The position numbers were made by a program, and so were the translations under genes. A DNA stretch of 64,000 nucleotides from Actinacidiphila oryziradicis. GTDB lineage: Bacteria; Actinomycetota; Actinomycetes; Streptomycetales; Streptomycetaceae. The notes beneath the pieces were generated by a model. It saw only the letters and a list, made by a program, of their open reading frames with translations. It had not been told where the DNA came from and ran no database searches. Where the stretch lies: positions 1-64,000 of the forward strand of contig NZ_SUMC01000022.1 of assembly GCF_005047355.1 (NCBI RefSeq), read 5' to 3'. Shown in pieces: positions 16,454 through 25,351 of this stretch (positions are counted from its first letter, which is position 1; every line of letters starts with the position of its first letter).

Positions 16454-16572
16454 ACAGGAAGCCTACCCGGCCGGGGTGACAGGATGGCGGCGATCCTTCT
16501 TCCGGCGGCGCTGCGGCGCCGCCCGGGCGCTGCCGGACGCTGCACGGGCCTCCCCAGGGCGCGCCCGGGGAA

Positions 16573-17256
16573 TCAGCGTTCGAAGCGGTAGCCCATGCCG
16601 GGCTCGGTGACGAAGTGCCGGGGGTGCGAGGGGTCGGCTTCCAGCTTTCGGCGCAGCTGCGCCATATAGACGCGGAGGTAGTTGGACTCCGTGCCGTAGG
16701 CAGGACCCCAGACCTCCTGGAGCAGCCGCTTCTGGCTGACGAGCCGGCCGGTGTTGCGGACCAGCACTTCCAGGAGGTGCCACTCGGTGGGTGTCAGCCG
16801 GACATCGGCACCGTCCCGGTGGACCTTCTTGGCGGCCAGGTCGACGGTGAAGGACTCGGTCTCGACCGTGGAGGCGTCGTCGTCCGGTCCGGTCGGCGCC
16901 GCGCGCCGCACCGCGGCGCGCAGCCGGGCGAGCAGCTCGTCCATGCCGAACGGCTTGGTCACGTAGTCGTCCGCGCCGGCGTCGAGGGCCTCGACCTTCT
17001 CGTCGGAAGTCTGACGGGCGGAGAGCACGATGATCGGGACCCGGGTCCAGCCGCGCAGGCCGCGGATCACCTCGACGCCGTCCATGTCGGGAAGGCCGAG
17101 GTCGAGGACGATCACGTCGGGGTGGCGGGCCGCGGCGATCTGCAGCGCGGTCGCACCGTCGTGGGCGGCGTCGACCTCGTATTTGCGGGCCCGCAGATTG
17201 ATCACGAGAGCGCGCACGATCTGCGGCTCGTCGTCCACCACGAGCACCCGGTCCAT
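16573..17256 (-). CDS. kdpE: KdpE-like OmpR-family response regulator
   Basis: 227 residues from ATG 17256 behind GGAAGGGGAC. The receiver domain (1-115) has the acidic pair VVDDE, phosphoacceptor Asp52 in VLDLGLPDMDG, and Lys in YVTKPFGMDELLAR. The winged-helix output domain (about 130-225) has LTPTEWHLLEVLVRNTGRLV, VWGPAYGTESNYLRVYMAQL and GYRFER. The close KdpE pattern (LPDMDGVEVIRGLRGW) and the upstream kdpD gene make the call firm. In relatives KdpE activates kdpFABC at low K+ or under turgor stress. No kdpFABC is present here, so the target is elsewhere or different. Confidence 0.93.
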   Translation of the reverse strand: MDRVLVVDDEPQIVRALVINLRARKYEVDAAHDGATALQIAAARHPDVIVLDLGLPDMDGVEVIRGLRGWTRVPIIVLSARQTSDEKVEALDAGADDYVTKPFGMDELLARLRAAVRRAAPTGPDDDASTVETESFTVDLAAKKVHRDGADVRLTPTEWHLLEVLVRNTGRLVSQKRLLQEVWGPAYGTESNYLRVYMAQLRRKLEADPSHPRHFVTEPGMGYRFER

Positions 17257-17294
17257 TGAGGTCCCCTTCCCATGTTCCTGACGATTCCTGACGA

Positions 17295-19835
17295 TCACGA
17301 GGTGACATCGGCCGGCAGGTCCGGACGGCTCCACTGACCGCCGAAGGCGGCTTGGACGGTGAGGACCATGGTGAGACCACCCCCGGGCGTGTCCTCCGCG
17401 ACCAGGCTCCCGCCCATCGCCTCGGCGAAGCCGCGGGCGACCGCGAGACCGAGGCCCACGCCCCCGCCTCGCGGCGCGTCGCCGTACCGCTGGAACGGTT
17501 CGAAGATGCGCTCCTTGGCGGTCTCGGGTACCCCGGGGCCGCGGTCGACCACCCTCACCTCGACACGGTCCCCCAGGGCGCTGGCCGCGACCAGCACCTT
17601 GGCCCCGGCGGGGCTGTACTTGACCGCGTTCTCGACAATGTTGGCGACGCTGCGCTCCAGCAGTCCGGGATCGGCGGCGACCATGGGCAGCGTTTCGGGG
17701 ACGTCCAGGGTGACGCTGCCCTCGGGGACTCCGCCGAGCGCCATCGGCACCACCTCGTCGAGGTCCACCTCACGGATCAGCGGGGTGACGGTGCCGGTCT
17801 GCAGCCGGGACATGTCGAGCAGGTTGCCCACGAGGTGGTCGAGCCGGTCGGCGCCGTCCTCGATACCTTCCAGGAGTTCCGCCTCGTCCTCGGGGGACCA
17901 GGCGACGTCATGGGAGCGCAGGGAGGACACCGAGGCCTTGATGCTGGCCAGCGGGGTCCGCAGGTCGTGCGAGACGGCGGCGAGCAGCGCGGTGCGGATG
18001 CGGTTGCCCTCGGCGAGTTCGCGGGCCTGCGCGGCCTCGACCTCCAGCCGCTTGCGGTCGAGCACAACGACGGCCTGCGCGGCGAAGGCCGACAGCACCC
18101 GCCGGTCGGAGGCGGGCAGCACCCGTCCGGTGAGCGCCAACGACAGCCGGTCATTGACCGGCACCTCCACGTCGGCGTCTTCGGGACGCACGCAGGGGTC
18201 GGGCCCCACGCTGGCCGCACAGGTCCACACGGCGTGCTCTCCCGTCCGTTCCAGCAAGGCCACCGAATCCATGCCGAAGGTCTCCCGGACCCGCGCCAGC
18301 AGCGCGCCGAGCGAGCTCTCGCCGCGCAGTACGCTGCCCGCGAGGTAGGAGAGGATCTCGGCTTCGGCGCGCAGCCGGGCGGCCTGCTGGGTGCGGCGGG
18401 CTGCCAGGTCCACCACGGACGCCACCGCGACACCGACCACGATGAAGATCGCGATGGCGAGGATGTTCTCCGGCCTGTCGATCGTGAACGTGTGCGTGGG
18501 CGGGGTGAAGTAGTAGTTGAGCAGCAGCGATCCGCCGAGCGCGGAGACTAGTGCCGGGAACAGGCCGCCCACCAGCGCCGCGGCGACCGTGAGGGTCAGG
18601 AAGAGCAGCATGTCGGTCGCGAGCCCGAGGCCGTGGTTCCAGGTGGTCAGCGCCGGCGCCAGCAGCACCGGCCCGGCCGTGCCCAGCAGCCAGCCGGCGA
18701 CAACCCGGGAGGTGCCGAGTTTGGCACCCCGGGCGGTCGGCAGGCCGCGGCCCTTGGCGGCCTGCTCGTGGGTGACGATGTGCACGTCGATGTCGCCGGC
18801 CTCGCGGGCGACCGTCGCGCCGACGCCCGGCCCGAGGGCGTACTGCCAGGCCTTGCGGCGGCTGGTGCCCAGCACTATCTGAGTGGCGTTGATGCCTCGT
18901 GCGAAGTCCAGCAGCGCGGTCGGGATGTCGCCGCCGACAACATGGTGGAAGGAGCCGCCCAGGTCCTCCACCAGGGTCCGCTGGGCAGCCAGCTCCTTGG
19001 GTGAGCCCGAGGCCAGCCCGTCGCTGCGCACCACATGCACGGCCAGGATCTCGCTGCCCGAGCCCTTGGCCGCCATCCGGACGGCGCGGCGGATCAGGGT
19101 GCGGCCCTCGGGGCCGCCGGTGAGGCCGACGACGATGCGCTCACGGGCCTGCCAGGTGGAGGAGATCCGGTGGTCGGCGCGGTACTGCTGGAGGTACTCG
19201 TCGGCCCGGTCGGCGACCCAGAGCAGCGCCAGTTCGCGCAGCGCGGTGAGATTGCCGGGACGGAAGTAGTTGGACAGCGCCGCGTCGACCTTGTCGGAGG
19301 CGTAGATGTTGCCGTGCGCCATACGGCGGCGCAGTGACTGCGGCGACATGTCGACCAGCTCTATCTGGTCGGCGCGGCGGATCACCTCGTCCGGGACGGT
19401 CTCCCGCTGCCGTACGCCCGTTATCGACTCGACGACGTCCCCCAGCGACTCCAGGTGCTGGATATTGACCGTGGAGACGACGTCTATGCCGGCCGCCAGC
19501 AGCTCCTCCGCGTCCTGCCAGCGCTTGACGTTCCGTGAGCCGGGCACATTGGTGTGTGCCAGCTCGTCCACGAGCGCCACGGCGGGCTTGCGGGCGAGCA
19601 CCGCGTCGACGTCCATCTCGGTGAAGGTGCCGCCCCGGTGTTCCAGCGTGCGGCGCGGCACCACTTCCAGGCCGTACAGCATGACCTCGGTGCGGGGCCT
19701 CTTGTGGTGCTCCACGAAGCCGGCCACGACGTCCGTGCCCCGCTCCAGGCGGCGGTGCGCCTCGGAGAGCATGGCGTAGGTCTTGCCGACGCCGGGGGCG
19801 GCTCCCAGGTAGATGCGCAGCTTGCCGCGTGCCAT
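17295..19835 (-). CDS. kdpD: KdpD sensor histidine kinase
   Basis: 846 residues with full KdpD architecture. The N-terminal KdpD domain (1-210) has Walker A GAAPGVGKT, VEHHKRPRTE and LVDELAHTN. A universal-stress-protein domain follows at about 230-355 (GLTGGPEGRTLIRRA, LGTSRRKAWQYALGPG). Four transmembrane helices lie at about 380-475, then a GAF-like region. The transmitter has the phosphorylated His in AVSHDLRTPLASIKAS, the N box NIVENAVKYSP and the G boxes DRGPGVP and GVGLGLAVARG. It senses K+ or turgor and phosphorylates KdpE, whose gene follows after 38 nt. Its leader carries a tandem 20-bp repeat that doubles the ribosome site. Confidence 0.95.
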   Translation of the reverse strand: MARGKLRIYLGAAPGVGKTYAMLSEAHRRLERGTDVVAGFVEHHKRPRTEVMLYGLEVVPRRTLEHRGGTFTEMDVDAVLARKPAVALVDELAHTNVPGSRNVKRWQDAEELLAAGIDVVSTVNIQHLESLGDVVESITGVRQRETVPDEVIRRADQIELVDMSPQSLRRRMAHGNIYASDKVDAALSNYFRPGNLTALRELALLWVADRADEYLQQYRADHRISSTWQARERIVVGLTGGPEGRTLIRRAVRMAAKGSGSEILAVHVVRSDGLASGSPKELAAQRTLVEDLGGSFHHVVGGDIPTALLDFARGINATQIVLGTSRRKAWQYALGPGVGATVAREAGDIDVHIVTHEQAAKGRGLPTARGAKLGTSRVVAGWLLGTAGPVLLAPALTTWNHGLGLATDMLLFLTLTVAAALVGGLFPALVSALGGSLLLNYYFTPPTHTFTIDRPENILAIAIFIVVGVAVASVVDLAARRTQQAARLRAEAEILSYLAGSVLRGESSLGALLARVRETFGMDSVALLERTGEHAVWTCAASVGPDPCVRPEDADVEVPVNDRLSLALTGRVLPASDRRVLSAFAAQAVVVLDRKRLEVEAAQARELAEGNRIRTALLAAVSHDLRTPLASIKASVSSLRSHDVAWSPEDEAELLEGIEDGADRLDHLVGNLLDMSRLQTGTVTPLIREVDLDEVVPMALGGVPEGSVTLDVPETLPMVAADPGLLERSVANIVENAVKYSPAGAKVLVAASALGDRVEVRVVDRGPGVPETAKERIFEPFQRYGDAPRGGGVGLGLAVARGFAEAMGGSLVAEDTPGGGLTMVLTVQAAFGGQWSRPDLPADVTS

Positions 19836-19845
19836 GGCTCCATTG

Positions 19846-19885
19846 TTCTTCCCGTGGGCCTTTGATTCTTCCCGAGGGCCTTTGA
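19846..19885 (-). repeat. Tandem 20-bp direct repeat in the kdpD leader
   Basis: Two adjacent copies of TTCTTCCCGTGGGCCTTTGA (19846-19865 and 19866-19885) differ at one base. They lie 11-50 nt before the kdpD ATG. Read on the kdpD strand, each copy contains CGGGAAGAA, so the likely ribosome-binding segment is duplicated. Confidence 0.85.
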
Positions 19886-19940
19886 GAAGACCTTAGAGCG
19901 ACCGAAGGGGGCAAATGGGGGTCCGAACCGGTGGACCGGA

Positions 19941-21890
19941 TTACTTTGACGAGGCCTTGACGCCGCGCTCCTTGTACTTGTACTTCTTCCCCGAGCTCAG
20001 CACATAGGGGACGCTGGTGACCATGACGCCGGGCGTGAAGAGCAGCCGGGCCTTGAGCCGCAGCGCGCTCTGGTTGTGCATTATCCCCTCCCACCAGTGG
20101 CCGAGCACATACTCCGGGATGAAGACGGTCACCACATCGCGCGGGCTCTCGTGGTGCTTTCTGCGTACGTAGTCGAGGACCGGGCGGGTGATCTCGCGGT
20201 ACGGGGAGTCGAGGACCACCAGCGGCACCTCCAGGCCGTGCAGTTCCCACTCCCTGCGCAGCGCCTCGGTCTCGGAGTCGTCGACACCGACCGTGAGCGC
20301 CTCGATGGAGCTCGGGTGGATCGACTGGGCATAGCCGACGGCGCGCAGCGTCGGCGCGTGCATCCTGGAAACCAGGACGACCGCGTGATTGCCGGACGGC
20401 GGCTCGGGACGGGCGCCTGCGTCGACCCTCAGCTCCTCGGCGACGCTGTCGTAGTGGCGTCGTATGGCCTTCATCAGCAGGAAGAGGACGGGCATGGCGA
20501 TGGTGACGATCCACGCGCCGTGGGTGAACTTCGTGACCAGGACGATGACCAGCACGATCCCGGTGACGACCGCGCCCGAGGCATTGATCGCCTGCGAGCG
20601 GCGCATATGGCGGCGGGCGGCGGGATCCGTGGTCCCGGCCAGCTCCCGCTTCCAGTGGCGGACCATGCCGCCTTGGGAAAGCGTGAAGGAGATGAAGACG
20701 CCGATGATGTAGAGCTGGATGATCGACGAGAGGTCGGCCTTGAAGGCGATGACCAGGCCTATGGCCGCGAGTGCCAGCAGGATGATGCCGTTGGAGAAGA
20801 CCAGCCGGTCGCCGCGGTTGTGCAATTGGCGCGGCAGATAGCGGTCCTGGGCGAGGATCGAGGTCAGCGGCGGGAAGCCGTTGAAGGCGGTATTGGCGGC
20901 CAGGATCAGGATTCCGGCGGTCACCGCCTGTACGTAGTAGAAGAGGAATGTCCAGTCGCCGAAGCTGGCCCTGGCGATCTGGGCCAGGGCAGTGGGCATG
21001 TCCGCGCCGGCCGGGAGGCCGAGTTCGGTCGGGTCGGACGCCACATGCACCTTGTAGACCAGCGCGAGCACGGTGATGCCGGCGAACATCGTGATCGACA
21101 TGATGCCCATGATCGTCAGTGTCATCGCGGCGTTCTTCGACTTGGGCTTGAGGAAGGCCGGTATCCCGTTGCTGATCGCCTCGACACCGGTGAGCGCGGT
21201 GCAGCCGGAAGCGAAGGCACGCATTCCCAGCAGGACCAGGGCCAGGCCCGTGTAGGTCCCCGCGGAGTGCACCGGCAGGATGGCGGATTCGGCGCGAATG
21301 GTGTGCCCGAGCGCCATCCGGACGGCCGCGAAGGCGAACATCGCATAGATGCCGATCACAAACCCGTACGTGGGTATCGCGAAGATCCGGCCCGACTCCT
21401 TGACGCCGCGCAGGTTCATCACGGCCAGCAGCACGGTGAAGCCGACGCTCAGCGCCACCGCGTGCTTCGAGAGCGAGGGCGCGGCGGAGGTGATCGCGGC
21501 GACACCGGCCACCACGGACACCGCGACCGTGAGCACATAGTCGACGAGCAGCGCGCTGGCGGCGGTGAGTGCCGGGTTCCGCCCGAGGTTCTCGGCACTG
21601 ACCACATAGGCCCCGCCGCCGTTGGGGTAGGCGTAGCAGGTCTGCCGGTACGAGGCGATGACCACGACGAGCAGCACGATGATCGCGACGCCGACGTACC
21701 AGGCCAGGTGGAACAGGGCAGTGCCACCGAGCGCCAGGATCAGCAGGATTTCCTCGGTGGCGTAGGCGACGGAAGAGAGTGGGTCGCTGCAGAAGACCGG
21801 CAGGGCGAGCCGCTTGGGGAGAAGGGTCTCCCCCATCTGGGAGGAGCGCAGCGGCCGGCCGAGGAGGAATTGCTTGGGGAGCGTGGACAC
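19941..21890 (-). CDS. KimA/YdaO-like APC-superfamily permease, probable K+/H+ symporter (copy 2)
   Basis: 649 residues from GTG 21890, a clear paralogue of 11566-13617 with the same landmarks: GETLLPKRLALPVFCSDPLS, DYVLTVAVSVVAGVAAITSA, NLRGVKESG, ALTGVEAISNGIPAF, AANTAFNGFPPL, LAQDRYLPRQLHNRGDR, FTLSQGGMVRHWKRE, HNQSALRLKARLLFTPG. It has twelve predicted helices and a soluble C-terminal domain. Compared with Bacillus KimA the match runs over the full length, in my recollection. It lies upstream of kdpDE on the same strand with about 105 nt between, possibly a K+-uptake and sensing unit. A role in amino acid uptake cannot be excluded from sequence alone. Confidence 0.85.
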   Translation of the reverse strand: MSTLPKQFLLGRPLRSSQMGETLLPKRLALPVFCSDPLSSVAYATEEILLILALGGTALFHLAWYVGVAIIVLLVVVIASYRQTCYAYPNGGGAYVVSAENLGRNPALTAASALLVDYVLTVAVSVVAGVAAITSAAPSLSKHAVALSVGFTVLLAVMNLRGVKESGRIFAIPTYGFVIGIYAMFAFAAVRMALGHTIRAESAILPVHSAGTYTGLALVLLGMRAFASGCTALTGVEAISNGIPAFLKPKSKNAAMTLTIMGIMSITMFAGITVLALVYKVHVASDPTELGLPAGADMPTALAQIARASFGDWTFLFYYVQAVTAGILILAANTAFNGFPPLTSILAQDRYLPRQLHNRGDRLVFSNGIILLALAAIGLVIAFKADLSSIIQLYIIGVFISFTLSQGGMVRHWKRELAGTTDPAARRHMRRSQAINASGAVVTGIVLVIVLVTKFTHGAWIVTIAMPVLFLLMKAIRRHYDSVAEELRVDAGARPEPPSGNHAVVLVSRMHAPTLRAVGYAQSIHPSSIEALTVGVDDSETEALRREWELHGLEVPLVVLDSPYREITRPVLDYVRRKHHESPRDVVTVFIPEYVLGHWWEGIMHNQSALRLKARLLFTPGVMVTSVPYVLSSGKKYKYKERGVKASSK

Positions 21891-22408
21891 GAGCAGGAAG
21901 CCTAAGCAGGACTTCCCGCATTAACCCTGTTCAGAAGCCCCTTCGGGCGTTAAGAACGCGTATGGAATCGGCGGGTCCGCACGGCGGCCGGGTCGCAGGA
22001 GGCCGGCTCGGCCGAGGCCGCGGCGCCACCCGTCGGGCCGAACGACCACTGGTGGAGGCGCTCCAAGGATCACCGCTGCGGCGAGAGGAGCCGTTCATGA
22101 CCGCCTGGTCGCGACCGCTGCCGCGACCGGGCGAACGCAGGAGGCACCTCCGAGCGGTGGCTGGGGGCAGGCACATCAGCCGCAGCGGCCGGACCCGGCC
22201 CCAGGCACCACCACCGCTCTCCGCGGGGCCGGTGCACCCCCCGGAGGACCGCCGCAGTTCCGGGATACGGGCCAGGACAGCCCCGGCGTGGTGTCCGGGT
22301 CAATACATGGCGCACCGGAAACGCCGTTGGCCGGAACCTGCTCGAACAGGTCCCGGCCAACGGACTACTCGTGGCGGAAGGAATTCTTCCCGCCACGAGG
22401 CGGGGCTC
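21891..22408. other. Intergenic region: kimA-like 2 promoter side and terminators of the dut operon
   Basis: 518 nt without a supported gene. The part near 21890-21960 is the leader of the permease gene (AAGCAGGACTTCCCGC, CATTAACCC). 21960-22300 holds GC-rich sequence with open frames but no domains. Two hairpins at 22324-22399 end the upstream operon. I looked for a ydaO-type riboswitch before the permease and did not find its conserved blocks. Confidence 0.55.
22324..22399 (-). terminator. Double hairpin terminator of the thioesterase-dut-DUF3710 operon
   Basis: Hairpin A pairs CTCGTGGCGG (22368-22377) with CCGCCACGAG (22390-22399). Hairpin B pairs CCGTTGGCCGG (22324-22334) with CCGGCCAACGG (22353-22363), with an inner ACCTG/CAGGT stem. 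Both lie just past the DUF3710 stop at 22409. Confidence 0.75.
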
Positions 22409-23176
22409 CTAGTGGACCTCGGTGATCTCCGGTCCGCGGCGCAGCGGGTCGATGCCATCGGCGAACCGGGGCTGGTCACCGTCCTGGGCGACACTCTCGG
22501 GCACCATCTGCGCGTCGTTCGGCAGTTTGAGGACGATCGGATCGCGCGGCGCCATCGGCGAGTCTCCGCGCACGACGACGGTGTCGCGGAAGATCTGCTC
22601 CAGCAATCCGGCCGCCTCCGGCTGAACCGCGCCCTGTCCGGAGATCACTCCGCGCAGGAACCAGCGCGGGCCGTCGACGCCGACGAAGCGGACGAGCTGC
22701 ACACCATTGGTACCGTCGGGCAACTGCACGGGCACCTGGGCCCGAAGCTCCCAGCCGAGCGGGCCCTCGACCTCGTCGACGATGCCACCCTGCTTGGTGA
22801 TGCCGGAGGCGATCTCCTCGCGCACCTCGCCCCAGATGCCCTCCGACTTCGGTGCGGCGAAGCCCTGGAGCTGTACGGCGCTGTCGCGCAACACCACGGT
22901 CGCGGCGACGATGGACTCGCCGGCCACCTCGACCCGCAGCTCCATGCCCTCGACTCCGGGCACAAAAAGGCCGCCGAGGTCCACCCGGCCGTCACCGGGC
23001 TGCTTGACCTCGCTCAGGTCCCACGGACCGTCCGGCCTCGGGGCGGGCGGAAGGTTGTACCGACGGGACCCCCCGGAGCCGTCCGGCTCCTCGGCGTCTT
23101 CGGCCAGCTCTTCGGGGCTCGCGCCCTCGAGCTCGTCGAGGGCGTCTTCGCGCTCCTTGCGACGACGACGGAACAC
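22409..23176 (-). CDS. DUF3710 domain-containing protein
   Basis: About 255 residues from GTG 23176, behind AAGGACAG. A short basic start (FRRRRKERED) and an acidic stretch precede the DUF3710 core (GPWDLSEVKQPGDGRVDLGG, VVLRDSAVQLQGFAAPKSEG, GIWGEVREEIASGI, GPRWFLRGVISGQGA). It is soluble, with no membrane segment. It matches Rv2696c-like proteins next to dut in actinobacteria; the function is unknown. It begins one base after the dut stop and so belongs to the dut operon. Confidence 0.9.
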   Translation of the reverse strand: MFRRRRKEREDALDELEGASPEELAEDAEEPDGSGGSRRYNLPPAPRPDGPWDLSEVKQPGDGRVDLGGLFVPGVEGMELRVEVAGESIVAATVVLRDSAVQLQGFAAPKSEGIWGEVREEIASGITKQGGIVDEVEGPLGWELRAQVPVQLPDGTNGVQLVRFVGVDGPRWFLRGVISGQGAVQPEAAGLLEQIFRDTVVVRGDSPMAPRDPIVLKLPNDAQMVPESVAQDGDQPRFADGIDPLRRGPEITEVH

Positions 23177-23177
23177 G

Positions 23178-23693
23178 TCACTGTCCTTCCCGGTCTGCGA
23201 TGACCGATGCGTATCCATTCGTGGCCGTGCCACCTGCCGCGGCATGACCCCCCGTGGAGCCGAAGCCCCCCGCGGCCCTGGCAGAACCGGGAAGCTCCGC
23301 CACCTCGTGGAAGCGGACCCTCTCGACCTGCTGGACGACCAACTGGGCAATCCGGTCACCCCGCGCGAACCGCACGCTCTCGCGCGGGTCCAGGTTGACC
23401 AGGATCACCTTGATCTCCCCACGGTACCCGGCGTCAACCGTTCCCGGGGCATTCACGAGTGCCACCCCGCAGCGGGCCGCCAGGCCGGAGCGGGGATGTA
23501 CAAAGGCGGCGTACCCCTCCGGGAGTGCGATGGAAACCCCGGTCGGCAGCACAGCGCGCTCGCCGGGAGCGAGTACGGCGGCCTCAGTGGTGACCAGGTC
23601 CGCCCCGGCGTCGCCGGGGTGTCCGTAGGAGGGCACCGGTACCTCGTCATCGAGGCGGCGGATGAGGACATCCACCGGATTGCGCATGCTCAC
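23178..23693 (-). CDS. dut: Deoxyuridine 5'-triphosphate nucleotidohydrolase (dUTPase)
   Basis: 171 residues, a trimeric dUTPase with all five motifs in order: GDAGADL, HPRSGLAARCGVAL, NAPGTVDAGYRGEI (catalytic Asp), FARGDRIAQLVVQ, and the C-terminal GGFGSTG that closes over the active site. It hydrolyses dUTP to dUMP, keeping uracil out of DNA and supplying thymidylate synthesis. The start GTG 23693 overlaps the stop of the thioesterase gene (GTGA), implying translational coupling. The tail after motif five is longer than in E. coli Dut, as in other streptomycetes. Confidence 0.95.
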   Translation of the reverse strand: MSMRNPVDVLIRRLDDEVPVPSYGHPGDAGADLVTTEAAVLAPGERAVLPTGVSIALPEGYAAFVHPRSGLAARCGVALVNAPGTVDAGYRGEIKVILVNLDPRESVRFARGDRIAQLVVQQVERVRFHEVAELPGSARAAGGFGSTGGHAAAGGTATNGYASVIADREGQ

Positions 23694-24292
23694 GGGTTCA
23701 CCTCGAAGGCACGTGCGACCTTGCGCGCGTCCGGGTCGGTCATAGCGACCTTTACCTCGTCCGGGCGGCCGTTCTTCGTGAAGTGTTCGACCTTCACCCG
23801 TATGAAGACGGCGTCCGCGCGTACGGCGACGGGGCCGTCAGGGCTGCCGATCCGGCCCACAGCACTTGAGTAGATCTTGCGCCCGGCCACAGCCGTGCAC
23901 TCGGCCCGCAGGTGCAGGGTGGTGCCGACGGGCACCGGCCGCACGAAATCCGTCTCCAGGCGCCCGGTGACGGCGATCGCCTGCAACAGCCAGTTGACAG
24001 AACCGAGCGTCTCGTCCAGCGCCGAGACCAGGATCCCGCCGTGCGCGAGGCCGGGGGCTCCCTGGTGCGCGGGCTGCACGGTGAACTCGGCCGTGACGGT
24101 GACACCCTCACCCGCGTACGACCGTACGTGCAGCCCGTGCGGCTGTCCGCCGCCGCAGCCGAAGCACAGGTCGTAGTGCGCTCCGAGCGGCTCGCCGGGG
24201 GCGGGTGCGGCGGGGTGCCGTACCGGCGGCCCGGCATCCGGCGGCGGGGTCAGTCCCGGACGGCCCGGGCTGTCGGTTGTAGCTCCACTCAC
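23690..24292 (-). CDS. PaaI-like hotdog-fold thioesterase
   Basis: About 200 residues from GTG 24292, where the ribosome site is weak, so the start is uncertain. After a Pro-rich head the hotdog core reads CFGCGGGQPHGL, PAHQGAPGLAHGGILVSALD (the HGG catalytic loop), VNWLLQAIAVTGRLETDFVR, PVPVGTTLHLRAECTAV. The family hydrolyses acyl-CoA thioesters. An upstream extension on the same frame reaches 24880 but crosses the divergent SDR promoter and gene, so it is not real. It is the first gene of the operon with dut and DUF3710. Confidence 0.85.
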   Translation of the reverse strand: MSGATTDSPGRPGLTPPPDAGPPVRHPAAPAPGEPLGAHYDLCFGCGGGQPHGLHVRSYAGEGVTVTAEFTVQPAHQGAPGLAHGGILVSALDETLGSVNWLLQAIAVTGRLETDFVRPVPVGTTLHLRAECTAVAGRKIYSSAVGRIGSPDGPVAVRADAVFIRVKVEHFTKNGRPDEVKVAMTDPDARKVARAFEVNP

Positions 24293-24389
24293 GCGGGAGA
24301 CCCTACCCTCTGCGGGATCCTTTCCCGCCGTGTGTCCGTTGGTCCCTGGTATCTTGCGCCGCCTTTCCCCACCCTTTACCGGAGCACTC

Positions 24390-25286
24390 ATGAGCCCCAA
24401 ATCCGTCGTCGTCACCGGAGCCGGCAGCGGTATCGGCCTGGCCGTCACGCTTGAACTCGCGCATGCCGGGTTCGACGTGATCGGCACCGTAAGGTCCGAG
24501 CAGAAAGCCGAGGTGCTCCGTGCGCGGGTGGAGCGGACGGGCGCCGCCGTCCGGACCGTCCTGCTCGACGTGGCCGATGCGACCTCGACGGTCCAGGCGC
24601 TCACCGAGATCGCGATGATGACGGATGGCGGTCCCTGGGCCGTGGTCAACAACGCGGGCTTCGCCCAGCCAGGTGCGATCGAGGACGTCGACGACGAGCA
24701 GGTGCGCCGGCAGCTGGAGACCAATCTGGTCGGCCCGGTCCGTATCGCCCGCCTGGTGCTGCCCACGATGCGCGAGCGCCGGGCGGGCAGGATCGTCAAC
24801 ATCTCCTCGATCTCGGGCCGGGTCTCCAGCCCGATGCTCGGCTGGTACTGCGCCAGCAAGCAGGGCCTGGAGGCGGTCACCGACGCCCTGCGGATGGAGA
24901 CCGCGCCCTTCGGGGTGAAGGTGGTGCTGATCGAGCCGGGCGCGTACGCCAGCGGAATCTGGCAGCAGGGCGCGGGCCTGCTGCCGGACGCGCAGTCCTC
25001 CGCGTACAGCGACCAGTACGCGGCGGTCGATGACTTCCTGCGCCGAGAGCTCCCGGGCCCGCGCCCGGTCGCCCTCGCGGTCCTGAAGGCGCTGACCGCG
25101 CCCCGGCCGCTGCCGCGCTACCTGGTGGGCAGCGGCGCCCGTTCCTCCGCCGTCCTCGACGCCGCGCTTCCGACCGCCGCGACGGACCTGGCCAAGCAGC
25201 TGGCCACGGGCCTGCGGACGGCTCCGCCACGGCTCACCCGGGCGATGGACCGGGTGCGGGGTGTCCTGAACCGGCGGACGAACTAG
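24390..25286 (+). CDS. Classical short-chain dehydrogenase/reductase
   Basis: 298 residues from ATG 24390. All SDR marks are present: TGAGSGIG (9-16), NNAG, INISS-type serine (NISSISG) and YCASK with catalytic Tyr and Lys. The C-terminal extension (about 190-298) resembles SDRs acting on retinol-like or steroid-like substrates. The substrate is unknown. It is divergent from the thioesterase-dut operon with a short shared promoter region of about 100 nt. Confidence 0.9.
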   Translation: MSPKSVVVTGAGSGIGLAVTLELAHAGFDVIGTVRSEQKAEVLRARVERTGAAVRTVLLDVADATSTVQALTEIAMMTDGGPWAVVNNAGFAQPGAIEDVDDEQVRRQLETNLVGPVRIARLVLPTMRERRAGRIVNISSISGRVSSPMLGWYCASKQGLEAVTDALRMETAPFGVKVVLIEPGAYASGIWQQGAGLLPDAQSSAYSDQYAAVDDFLRRELPGPRPVALAVLKALTAPRPLPRYLVGSGARSSAVLDAALPTAATDLAKQLATGLRTAPPRLTRAMDRVRGVLNRRTN

Positions 25287-25351
25287 GCAGCCGGGCGGGG
25301 GTAAGGACAGGCGCCGGTTTTCGCGCTACCCACGCATGCCAAGCTGGTGCC

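Noticed and set aside
20076..21905. 609-codon plus-strand frame opposite the second KimA-like gene
   Set aside because: Same reason: low-complexity antisense shadow.
21891..22320. ydaO riboswitch before the second KimA-like gene
   Set aside because: None of the conserved blocks seen at 51318-51466 occurs here on the minus strand.
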